A stretch of DNA of 9,945 nt from Chitinophagaceae bacterium (lineage in GTDB: Bacteria; Bacteroidota; Bacteroidia; Chitinophagales; Chitinophagaceae). The stretch is taken from contig DMRT01000113.1 of NCBI GenBank assembly GCA_003455235.1, positions 1-9,945 of the forward strand, read 5' to 3'. The notes below the pieces were generated by a model that was not told where the DNA came from, searched no databases, and saw nothing but the letters and a program-made list of their open reading frames with translations. Both the position numbers and the translations under genes were made by a program. Positions 1 to 6,621 of this stretch are shown in pieces; position 1 is the stretch's first letter, and every line of letters starts with the position of its first letter.

Positions 1-777
1 TGAAATGCTGCCCACCGGAATGATGCTGTAGAAAAGCCAGGATACCAGGAGCCCGAGCGTAAGGGTAACCAGTCCCATGATCCAGAAAGGAATGAGTTTA
101 CCCAGGATGAACTCCACCTTGGTGATGGGTGATACATTGATCTGCTCAATGGTGCCGATCTCCTTTTCGTGAACAATGTTCAACGCCGCCATGAAACTAC
201 CGATCATGGTAAGCAGGGTGACGAGAATACCCGGCACCATGAAGAATTTATAATTCATGGTGGGATTGTACCAGCTGGAAGACGTGATTTCAATAACGGG
301 CTGGTTGCTGAACCTGGGCAGCTGAATCCATTGCATTTGTATTTCCGAATTAAAATCCCGGACAATATTGGCCGCATATGCTCCCCCCAAATTTGCTTTT
401 GTTCCATTCACGGCATTCACCGCAATAAGCATCGACGCTTTGTTGTCCCTGATAAGGTCTTTTTCAAAGGCCGGTGGTATTTCAATGATCAGGTCGGCTT
501 TGTCTGCCTCCACCGCTTTCATAGCCTGGTTGTACGAAGGAGAATAATCGGTAAGCTTAAAGTATCCCGAGCCGGTGATCTTATTGATGAACTTCTGCGA
601 ATAGGAAGAATGATCATGATCCACCACCGACAGCAGCACATTCTTTACTTCATAATTGGCCGCAAAGGGAAATACCAGCAGCTGCACCACGGGCATCACC
701 AGCACCAGCCTCAGGATGGCCGGGTTGCGGAACACCTGGCGGAATTCTTTTTCAAGTATTACTTTCAGTCGTTTCAT
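1..777 (-). CDS. ABC-2 type transporter permease, YbhR-like (partial, 3' end outside window)
   Basis: This is the second membrane subunit of the exporter; 259 N-terminal residues are present and the C-terminus lies beyond the left edge. Residues 1-19 form a basic cytoplasmic stretch. A first membrane segment spans about 20-40, and a large extracytoplasmic domain about 41-175 includes a YNPT stretch at 170-173. Membrane segments resume at about 179-200. The cytoplasmic motif VHEKEIGTIEQ (202-212) is typical of ABC-2 permeases of drug and polysaccharide exporters. The ATG overlaps the TGA of the preceding permease as ATGA, so the two are probably translationally coupled and made in equal amounts. 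By family it should pair with the neighbouring permease as a heterodimer in the inner membrane. The substrate cannot be read from the sequence. Confidence 0.9.
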   Translation of the reverse strand, partial: MKRLKVILEKEFRQVFRNPAILRLVLVMPVVQLLVFPFAANYEVKNVLLSVVDHDHSSYSQKFINKITGSGYFKLTDYSPSYNQAMKAVEADKADLIIEIPPAFEKDLIRDNKASMLIAVNAVNGTKANLGGAYAANIVRDFNSEIQMQWIQLPRFSNQPVIEITSSSWYNPTMNYKFFMVPGILVTLLTMIGSFMAALNIVHEKEIGTIEQINVSPITKVEFILGKLIPFWIMGLVTLTLGLLVSWLFYSIIPVGSIS

Positions 778-1880
778 GCCAGCCGGGTTTTGAATTTTTT
801 AAAACTTACCGCCAGCAGGAACAGTGTCATCCCCACCAGCACCAGCGACTCCTTCCACACGGCCGAAAATCCAAGTCCTTTAATCATCACATCCTTTACA
901 ATCAGAAAAAACCATTTCGACGGAACGATATTGGAAATGATCTGCAGCGGCAATGGCATACTCTCGATCGGGAACATGAATCCTCCCAGCAGCAGGGTGG
1001 GCAGCATCAGGGTCATTAAGGAAAACATCTGTGCTTCCTGTTGTGTTTTGGTAAGGTTCGAGATCATCAGTCCCAATGAAACCGAAGTAAGAATAAAAAG
1101 AAAAGATTCCCCCATCAGCAAGAGCAGGCTGCCATTGATGGGTACTTCCAGCAGGGTTACACTCACCAACAGGATGGTGGATACATTCACCAGTGACAGG
1201 AATACATAAGGAATGGCTTTGCTTAAAATAAACAAAAGGGGTTTTAACGGCGACACCAGCAGCACTTCCATGGTATTGATCTCTTTTTCCCGTACAATGG
1301 CCACCGATGTCATCATTGCTGAAATAAGAATCAGGATCATCGCCATTACACCCGGCACAAAATTATATGCGCCTTTCAGTTGCGGGTTGTACAGCATCCG
1401 TATTTCGGGCCGGATGGAATAGGGAGGCTGAACCTGCGGACTCATTTCCTTCTGGTAATCGCTGATGATATTGCCGGCATAGTTTGTTACCGTAGTAGCC
1501 GTATTGGGATCGGATGCATCAGCAATCAGCTGTACCTGTGCTTTGCCGGAATGCATCAATGATTCCCGGAAGTCTGGCTGAAATACAACCACCAGCCGCA
1601 CGGTTCCGCTTTTAAAAGCCGCTTCAATATCCTGGCTGGCATGCAGGTAGCGGGTTACATTAAAATACCGGCTGGCATCCAGCCGCTGAATAATGGCCCG
1701 GCTGGCCTCGTCTTTTGCATTATCCAGCACGGCGATATTGCTGTTCTTGATCTCGTTGGTAAGTGCAAAACCAAACAGGATGATCTGCACAATGGGCATC
1801 ATAATAATAATGAGCAGCGATTTCCGGTCGCGGAAAATATGCCGGAATTCTTTCTTTACGAATATGATAAACTGCTTCAT
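774..1880 (-). CDS. ABC-2 type transporter permease, YbhS-like
   Basis: Inner-membrane permease of 368 aa, the usual full length for the ABC2_membrane_3 type. One membrane segment lies at about 21-40. A long extracytoplasmic domain (about 41-172) carries ADASDPNTAT at 120-129, a stretch I remember in similar form in E. coli YbhS. A C-terminal bundle of about five membrane segments runs from 175 to 360. The loop VREKEINTMEVLLVSP (196-211) is the conserved cytoplasmic ABC-2 motif between the first two segments of that bundle. The start codon is ATG, 3 nt after the stop of the upstream ATPase gene, and the stop overlaps the start of the next permease. With that permease it should form the translocation path. 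The exported compound is unknown; YbhFSR-type systems are linked to drug and cation export. Confidence 0.93.
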   Translation of the reverse strand: MKQFIIFVKKEFRHIFRDRKSLLIIIMMPIVQIILFGFALTNEIKNSNIAVLDNAKDEASRAIIQRLDASRYFNVTRYLHASQDIEAAFKSGTVRLVVVFQPDFRESLMHSGKAQVQLIADASDPNTATTVTNYAGNIISDYQKEMSPQVQPPYSIRPEIRMLYNPQLKGAYNFVPGVMAMILILISAMMTSVAIVREKEINTMEVLLVSPLKPLLFILSKAIPYVFLSLVNVSTILLVSVTLLEVPINGSLLLLMGESFLFILTSVSLGLMISNLTKTQQEAQMFSLMTLMLPTLLLGGFMFPIESMPLPLQIISNIVPSKWFFLIVKDVMIKGLGFSAVWKESLVLVGMTLFLLAVSFKKFKTRLA

Positions 1881-1883
1881 ATA

Positions 1884-2627
1884 TTAATCGGCTGTTCGTT
1901 TTGCTCCCCTGGCCAGCTGAAGAAATACTTCATCCATGGAAGAAGCGTGAAAAATTGTTTTCAGGTTATGTGGTGTATCCAGCGCCTCTATTTTCCCATC
2001 CACCATGATGGAGATGCGGTTGCAATATTCCGCTTCGTCCATATAATGGGTGGTAACAAACACCGTGATCCCCTTTTCAGCTGCTTCATAAATCAGGTTC
2101 CAGAACTCACGTCTTGTTACCGGGTCCACTCCGCCGGTGGGCTCATCCAGGAACACAATCTTCGGCTCGTGCAGGATGGCCACAGAGAAAGCCAGTTTCT
2201 GTTTCCAACCCAGTGGCAATGAGCCCACGAGGCTGTTCTCTTCTGCCGTCATCTGCAGTTGCTGCAGCAATGCATTCATCTTCGTTTTTATTTCCGCACT
2301 GCCCATACCATATATGCCGGCATAAAAGCGGATGTTCTCTTTCACCGTCAGGTCTTCGTACAGCGAAAATTTCTGGCTCATATACCCGATGTTTTGTTTG
2401 ATCAGCTCGGTTTGTTTATATACATCATAGCCTGCTACCGTGGCGTTGCCGGATGATGGGATAGACAGTCCGCACAACATACGCATCGCCGTGGTTTTGC
2501 CGGCGCCATTGGCTCCCAGGAATCCGAAGATCTCTCCTTTCTCCACTTCAAAAGAAATCTGGTTGGTGGCGGTGAAGTCACCGAATTTTTTTGTAAGTCT
2601 TTCTGCTTTGATAACGGTTTCTTTCAT
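1884..2627 (-). CDS. ABC transporter ATP-binding protein (equivalent to the C-terminal half of YbhF)
   Basis: Cytoplasmic nucleotide-binding subunit of 247 aa, a single ABC domain. Visible motifs are Walker A GANGAGKTT (38-46), Q-loop Gln85 in GYMSQKFSLY, Walker B IVFLD (157-161) with catalytic Glu162, and switch His194 in TTHYMDEAE. The signature is degenerate: LPLGW at 137-141 in place of LSGGQ. From memory, the second ABC domain of E. coli YbhF has the same kind of LPLGF signature and a very similar N-terminus (ETVI...LTKKFGDF), so this gene matches that half. It starts 3 nt after the stop of the other ATPase gene and ends 3 nt before the permease. Together the two ATPases should form a heterodimer in which this subunit supplies the Walker motifs, Gln and His of the single competent ATP site. 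Confidence 0.94.
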   Translation of the reverse strand: MKETVIKAERLTKKFGDFTATNQISFEVEKGEIFGFLGANGAGKTTAMRMLCGLSIPSSGNATVAGYDVYKQTELIKQNIGYMSQKFSLYEDLTVKENIRFYAGIYGMGSAEIKTKMNALLQQLQMTAEENSLVGSLPLGWKQKLAFSVAILHEPKIVFLDEPTGGVDPVTRREFWNLIYEAAEKGITVFVTTHYMDEAEYCNRISIMVDGKIEALDTPHNLKTIFHASSMDEVFLQLARGAKRTAD

Positions 2628-2630
2628 TGC

Positions 2631-3548
2631 TCAGTTATTATTCATCAGCTGCATGAAACAATCTTCGATATTCGGCTGTGCCGGCTTCAGCTCAACAGCC
2701 GTATGGTTCTGCTCACCTAGGTAACGCAACACGGCATCTGTATCATCGTTTTTTAAAACCAGGTGATGGTATTCGCCAAAACTGTTGCAGCTTTCGGTAT
2801 TGCTGTACTTTTTCAGGTCGGTCAGCAGGCGGTACATATTGGCGGATCGTACAGCCCAGAGTTTTTCTCCAAAGCGGCTGATGATGTTGGGCGGCGTATC
2901 AATGCTCATGATCTTTCCCAGCTGCATCAATGCCACCCGGTCGCACATTGCCGCTTCGTCCATGTACGGCGTGGAGACAAGGATGGTGATGCCCTGTTGC
3001 TTCAGTCCTTTCAGCATTTCCCAGAATTCTTTTCGTGAAACGGCGTCTACCCCGGTGGTGGGCTCATCTAAAAACAATACCGAAGGTTTGTGAATGAGTG
3101 CGCAGCAAAGCGCCAGCTTCTGTTTCATGCCGCCGGATAGTTTTCCGGCACGCCGGTTTTTGAACGGGGCTATCTGCACGTAAATGTCTTTCACCAGGTC
3201 ATAATTGGCTTCGATGCTGGTATTAAATATGCTGGCAAAAAATTCCAGGTTCTCCTCCACCGTCATATCCTGGTACAGTGAAAATTTTCCCGGCATATAA
3301 CCCACCCGGTTGCGGATGTCCTGGTATTGTTTCACCACATCAAACCCGTCTACCGATGCAGTTCCGCTGTCGGCCAGCAGCAATGTTGTCAGGATTCTGA
3401 AAAGCGACGTTTTTCCGGCTCCATCCGGACCGATAAGACCAAAAAGTTCTCCCTGCTTCACGGTAAACGAAACATCCTGCATAGCTGTTACCTTCTCCTT
3501 TTTGGAGGAATAGGTCTTAACCAGGTTATGTACAGTTACTGCATTCAT
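2631..3548 (-). CDS. ABC transporter ATP-binding protein (equivalent to the N-terminal half of YbhF)
   Basis: Second ATPase subunit, 305 aa, with one ABC domain (about 1-225) and a C-terminal extension of about 80 residues. Motifs are Walker A GPDGAGKTS (40-48), canonical signature LSGGM (137-141), and Walker B VLFLD (157-161) with Glu162. Two catalytic helpers are missing. The Q-loop position is Gly87 (GYMPGKFSLY), where Gln is normal. The switch-His position is Pro194 (VSTPYMDEA), where TTH is normal. Both were checked on the nucleotide sequence (codons at 3288-3290 and 2967-2969). The first ABC domain of E. coli YbhF also lacks the switch His as I remember it, so part of this is a family trait. 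The subunit probably lends its intact signature motif to the partner ATPase. It starts 5 nt after the adaptor gene. Confidence 0.93.
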   Translation of the reverse strand: MNAVTVHNLVKTYSSKKEKVTAMQDVSFTVKQGELFGLIGPDGAGKTSLFRILTTLLLADSGTASVDGFDVVKQYQDIRNRVGYMPGKFSLYQDMTVEENLEFFASIFNTSIEANYDLVKDIYVQIAPFKNRRAGKLSGGMKQKLALCCALIHKPSVLFLDEPTTGVDAVSRKEFWEMLKGLKQQGITILVSTPYMDEAAMCDRVALMQLGKIMSIDTPPNIISRFGEKLWAVRSANMYRLLTDLKKYSNTESCNSFGEYHHLVLKNDDTDAVLRYLGEQNHTAVELKPAQPNIEDCFMQLMNNN

Positions 3549-3553
3549 GGTGT

Positions 3554-4540
3554 TTATTTAAAAATCACTTCCCCGTACATACCTATTTTGAGATAGCCGT
3601 CATTCTTCACATTGATCTTCATGGCATAAACCAGGTTGGCCCGTTCCTCTTTTGTCTGGATGGTTTTGGGGGTGAACTCAGCTTTATCGGATATCCAGCT
3701 GATGGTGCCTGGCAATTCCCGGTATTTTCCTTTGCCATCATCCACTTTTACTTTTACTGCCTGGTTGAGTTTTACCTGCACCAGCTGGTCGCCGGTGATG
3801 TAGGCACGCAGTTTCATGGTGGAAAGATCAGCGATCTTGTAAAGGGCTTTACCCACGGCCGTAAATTCATTTTGCTGCGCATATTTGGTGAGCACAGTGC
3901 CTGTGAGGGGGTTGGTGATGGTTGTTTTATTCAGCTGGTCCTGGATGAGGGCCACCCGCTTTTCCATGGGCTCTTTTTCACTTAATATGCCGCGGTTCTG
4001 AATGGCCACCAGCCTGCGTTGTGCGCTGATCTGGTTCTGCAGCACATTCAGCTGCGATTTGCCTGCTATAATCCTTTCCTTCAGCACGCTTACCTGGCCG
4101 TTGATGTCATCCAGCTGTTTGGCCGGCACCGCATCAGCGGCAACCAGTTTCTGGAAACGCTGCTGTTCTTTCTGCAATACCTTCAGCTGTTCTTCATCTA
4201 CCGCCACCTGCTTTGACTGCAGCGTTATCTGCGACTCAAGCACCTGAACCTGTGGGGAAGCGTCGTTTGTTTTTTGCTGCAATGCGCTCACAGAAGACGA
4301 TGCCTGTTCTTTCTGCAGTTCGATGGCTGTTGGATCAATCCGCCCGATTATGGAATCTTTTGCGAGCAGGGAACCTTCTTGCACATTCAGCTGCAGTATC
4401 TTACCGGTTGCTTCGGCCGAAACGATCACTTCTTCGGCTTCAAAAGTGCCGGAAGCATCGTACCGGCTGTTTCCGCCATTGCAGGAAGCAGCCAGCACGC
4501 CGATGAAAAGAGGCATTGTTTTTTTCACGATTGATTTCAT
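3554..4540 (-). CDS. HlyD/YbhG-family periplasmic adaptor (membrane fusion) lipoprotein
   Basis: Adaptor subunit that should bridge the inner-membrane ABC complex and the TolC-type channel. From the ATG at 4540 it has 328 aa. It starts with a basic, hydrophobic leader ending LAASC, with Cys20 as the probable lipidation site, so it looks like a lipoprotein; the lipobox has Ala at -3, which is slightly off consensus. Residues 31-75 and 207-240 are the two halves of the biotinyl-lipoyl-like domain (VSAEATGKILQLNVQEGSLL; NPLTGTVLTKYAQQNEFTAVG). A Gln/Leu-rich coiled-coil hairpin lies between them at about 75-205. The beta-barrel domain follows from about 243 to 328. The frame extends upstream to a TTG at 4561 inside the TolC gene. 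I prefer the ATG because it is 10 nt past the TolC stop and opens directly on a signal peptide. Confidence 0.92.
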   Translation of the reverse strand: MKSIVKKTMPLFIGVLAASCNGGNSRYDASGTFEAEEVIVSAEATGKILQLNVQEGSLLAKDSIIGRIDPTAIELQKEQASSSVSALQQKTNDASPQVQVLESQITLQSKQVAVDEEQLKVLQKEQQRFQKLVAADAVPAKQLDDINGQVSVLKERIIAGKSQLNVLQNQISAQRRLVAIQNRGILSEKEPMEKRVALIQDQLNKTTITNPLTGTVLTKYAQQNEFTAVGKALYKIADLSTMKLRAYITGDQLVQVKLNQAVKVKVDDGKGKYRELPGTISWISDKAEFTPKTIQTKEERANLVYAMKINVKNDGYLKIGMYGEVIFK

Positions 4541-4550
4541 ACGATCTTTT

Positions 4551-5819
4551 TTATTTACCAAGAATAAGTTTATAGTTGTATTGCGACTGCAGCCATTGTA
4601 CTTCGTGCAGTTTCTGCGTCAGCATGGCCTGGCTTTCTGCATTCAGTTCGGTGATGTAGTCGCTGGAAGTGATGATGCCGTTTGCCAGACGCACGGCGGC
4701 ATTCTCTTTGATCTTTGTACGGAGTGCAACGATCTCGGCATCGGTAGAAACCAGCCGGCTGAATTTTTCGACTTCATTTTTCTGCTGAACGAGCAGTTGT
4801 TTGTTGTTGCTCAGAAAATTCTCCCGCTGCTTTTCCACGATCTGCTGCTGGATGCGTAGTACCCGCTGATCCCGTTGTTTGGTGAATTGCCCGGTGATGG
4901 GTATACTCAGTTTTACCCCGCCTATATAGAACCACTGGAATTCATTTTTCAGCATATTCAATCCGGGTTTACCATACCCCCCGTTGGCAAACAGGGAGAA
5001 TTTAGGATTCGACTTTGCGCTCACCAGTTTCGATTGCAGCCGGAACTGTTCTTTCTGAAAATCGAATAATTTCAGTTCCGGGCGGTTGATCGTTTCATCG
5101 CCATCTGCGGCATGTACCGGTTTCACCAATTTAGTATTTTGGTCAATCATACTGCCGGTCAGGATCTCCAGCGCTTCAAGCGATGCTTTCCTAGTTGCGC
5201 TGTATTCAATAATCCGCTGGGTGGTTTTCAGCAGTTCAGCCTTCAGTACGTCTGCATTGGTATGGGTGGCAATGCCGTTTGCCGCCTGTGCCGATACTTT
5301 TTTACTGTTACTTTCAATGTCCTCCTTTACGAGGTTCATCAGCTTAATATTTTCCTCCATCAGCAGGGCCATAAAGAAATACTGGTTCACTTTCGCTTTC
5401 AGTTGATAAATGTCCACTTCCACACGCTGGGCTTCCAGCCCGGTACCGGCATGCTGCAGTTTTTTCTGTGCGCTGATGATGCCACCATCGTATACCGGCT
5501 GTATGATGTCGAGTGTTCCCTTGTACTGATCCTTACTTAACTCATCCACGGTTACGTTGGGCAGTTTTACCGGAAAGGAAGTAACCGCCGACTGGTACGT
5601 GGCCTGTGCATTCAGGTCGGCCTGAGGAAGCCATTTCAGGTTTTGGTTTTTTTCAGCCAGGTTGCCGGCTGTTATGGTAAGCATTTTCTGCTGTGCCAGT
5701 GGTGAGGTTTTCGCCAGCATGTCGTAACACTGTTCCAGCGTAAGCGAAGCATTGTTCTGCGCCATGCTGCTGCTACCGGCAGTCAGCAATAAACTAAGAA
5801 ATATCCAATTCGGTTTCAT
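4551..5819 (-). CDS. TolC-family outer membrane efflux protein
   Basis: Outer-membrane channel subunit, 422 aa, a usual size for the family. The first 20 residues are a signal peptide (MKPNWIFLSLLLTAGSSSMA) with likely cleavage before QNN. The rest shows the typical TolC pattern: long Gln/Lys/Glu-rich helical stretches (about 24-72, 115-215 and 255-415) interrupted by beta-strand regions, including DIIQPVYDGG at about 103-112 and FANGGYGKPG and FYIGGVKLSIPI near 277-309. It sits between the repressor and adaptor genes, with gaps of 11 and 10 nt, so it is probably dedicated to this exporter. E. coli ybhGFSR has no TolC gene of its own in the operon. An AGGA stretch about 5 nt before the ATG could act as a weak ribosome binding site. 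Confidence 0.93.
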   Translation of the reverse strand: MKPNWIFLSLLLTAGSSSMAQNNASLTLEQCYDMLAKTSPLAQQKMLTITAGNLAEKNQNLKWLPQADLNAQATYQSAVTSFPVKLPNVTVDELSKDQYKGTLDIIQPVYDGGIISAQKKLQHAGTGLEAQRVEVDIYQLKAKVNQYFFMALLMEENIKLMNLVKEDIESNSKKVSAQAANGIATHTNADVLKAELLKTTQRIIEYSATRKASLEALEILTGSMIDQNTKLVKPVHAADGDETINRPELKLFDFQKEQFRLQSKLVSAKSNPKFSLFANGGYGKPGLNMLKNEFQWFYIGGVKLSIPITGQFTKQRDQRVLRIQQQIVEKQRENFLSNNKQLLVQQKNEVEKFSRLVSTDAEIVALRTKIKENAAVRLANGIITSSDYITELNAESQAMLTQKLHEVQWLQSQYNYKLILGK

Positions 5820-5830
5820 AACAATCCTGT

Positions 5831-6445
5831 TTAATTATGTTTAATGGCGCTGATGATAAACTGTGCCACTTCTGTTTTTCGTTTGTCAATCATTTCCCGA
5901 TAAGCCTTCTCGTCCATCTTCATCAATCCTCTTACCATTGGTTTGGCGAGGTATGGAAACACGCAGAGTGATTGAATATTGACCAGGAGCTGCCCGGCTT
6001 CTATTTTGCGGATGGTTCCTTTTTTCACTTCGGCATTGATTTGTTTCTGGAGGATGCCGAGCACCTGTTCCACCGGGATATTTTTCAGCCTGCGCAGGAT
6101 CACGTCGGGGTTGCGGCTCACTTCGTTCAGCACGAACATGGGCAGGCCGGGAAACTGGCCCAGCCGTTCAATATCGATAATCACTACTTTTTCTATTTTC
6201 TCAAACAGGGGGAGGTCTGAAGCAATGACCTGGGCAAGGCTGGAAAAGAAATTCCCGAACTCCTGCTCAAACACCAGGTTGAAGAGTTTGTCCTTCGAGG
6301 TAAAATAATAATGCAGCAGGGCTTTGTTCACCCCGGCCTGGTCGGCAATGTCCTGCATGCGGGCACCCGCCAGCCCCTTCTGTATAAATACTTTGCGGGC
6401 CGCCTGCAAGATCAGCTGTTCCGTATCCTTATTGCGTCTGGGCAT
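5831..6445 (-). CDS. TetR/AcrR-family transcriptional repressor, first gene of the exporter operon
   Basis: A 204-aa regulator from the chosen start. An N-terminal TetR DNA-binding domain covers about 5-60: ILQAARKVFIQKGLAGARMQ, then the helix-turn-helix at about 29-50 (MQDIADQAGVNKALLHYYF) and the SKDKLF stretch. The rest is an all-helical ligand-binding and dimerisation domain with no residue pattern that tells me the ligand. An in-frame ATG at 6457 would give 208 aa, but it lies inside operator 1 and only about 10 nt from the predicted transcription start, so I prefer the ATG at 6445. The gene leads the operon and sits next to two identical palindromes, so autorepression and repression of the exporter are the natural inference. 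The layout resembles cecR with ybhGFSR in E. coli. The stop is 11 nt before the TolC start. Confidence 0.92.
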   Translation of the reverse strand: MPRRNKDTEQLILQAARKVFIQKGLAGARMQDIADQAGVNKALLHYYFTSKDKLFNLVFEQEFGNFFSSLAQVIASDLPLFEKIEKVVIIDIERLGQFPGLPMFVLNEVSRNPDVILRRLKNIPVEQVLGILQKQINAEVKKGTIRKIEAGQLLVNIQSLCVFPYLAKPMVRGLMKMDEKAYREMIDKRKTEVAQFIISAIKHN

Positions 6446-6449
6446 ATTT

Positions 6450-6465
6450 TTAACCATTTGGTTAA
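6450..6465. promoter_or_regulatory. Operator 1: palindrome at the transcription start of the exporter operon
   Basis: TTAACCATTTGGTTAA has perfect 7-bp arms (TTAACCA / TGGTTAA) around a 2-bp centre. It is identical to operator 2, and the identity extends 4 bp to the left (20 bp shared, 6446-6465 and 6506-6525). Size and symmetry fit a TetR dimer site. It lies just downstream of the -7 box, over or at the predicted transcription start, and ends 4 nt before the chosen repressor ATG, so bound repressor would block initiation. Binding by the adjacent TetR protein is inferred. Confidence 0.8.
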
Positions 6466-6471
6466 TTCCGG

Positions 6472-6502
6472 CAAAGCTAATACAGGAATCCGGATGGCCA
6501 AA
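6472..6502 (-). promoter_or_regulatory. Bacteroidota-type promoter of the exporter operon
   Basis: Read on the minus strand, TTTG (6499-6502) is followed after 19 nt by TAGCTTTG (6472-6479). This matches the Bacteroidota consensus TTTG / TAnnTTTG with normal spacing. Transcription should begin a few nt downstream, near 6465-6468, giving a leader of about 20 nt before the repressor ATG at 6445. The two palindromes lie on either side of this promoter, which supports it as the regulated one. Confidence 0.75.
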
Positions 6503-6509
6503 TTAATTT

Positions 6510-6525
6510 TTAACCATTTGGTTAA
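6510..6525. promoter_or_regulatory. Operator 2: identical palindrome upstream of the -33 box
   Basis: A second exact TTAACCATTTGGTTAA, 60 bp from operator 1 and 7 bp beyond the -33 element on the minus strand. Sixty bp is close to six helical turns, so both sites would face the same side of the DNA; cooperative binding or a small loop is possible. It is also about 97 bp upstream of the divergent NYN gene and could affect that gene too. Function is inferred from position and identity. Confidence 0.75.
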
Positions 6526-6567
6526 AATTGGAGATGAACGGGGCATCCGGGAGGATGAAGTGCAACG

Positions 6568-6589
6568 GGCAGGGTAAAAATTTCCTGCC
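6568..6589. repeat. Inverted repeat upstream of the NYN gene
   Basis: GGCAGG and CCTGCC form perfect 6-bp arms around a 10-nt A/T-rich centre. The repeat lies 33 bp before the NYN start codon. It could be a small hairpin in the leader or a protein site. No clear TAnnTTTG promoter was found for this gene; the nearest look-alike, TATATTGT at 6600-6607, fits poorly. Confidence 0.3.
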
Positions 6590-6621
6590 GGAAAAGAGTT
6601 ATATTGTGTGGAATCATTTTT

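Noticed and set aside
169..1209. Long plus-strand ORF (346 codons) across the two permease genes
   Set aside because: It is antisense to two overlapping, clearly recognisable ABC-2 permeases, and its own translation is His/Arg-rich with no domain or signal.
4541..4561. TTG start for the adaptor, overlapping the TolC stop
   Set aside because: It would put seven polar residues before the signal peptide; the ATG at 4540 gives a normal lipoprotein leader.
4323..4859. Plus-strand ORF of 178 codons spanning the adaptor/TolC junction
   Set aside because: It crosses two real minus-strand genes and shows no domain or plausible start signal, so it is a shadow frame.
6544..6557. Small hairpin CATCC-GGGA-GGATG upstream of the NYN gene
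   Set aside because: Five-bp arms are expected by chance in a gap of this size, and no T-run or conserved position supports a role.
6604..6621. TTG start for the NYN protein adding six residues
   Set aside because: An ATG follows at 6622 directly before the conserved region, and the extra residues look like leader sequence.
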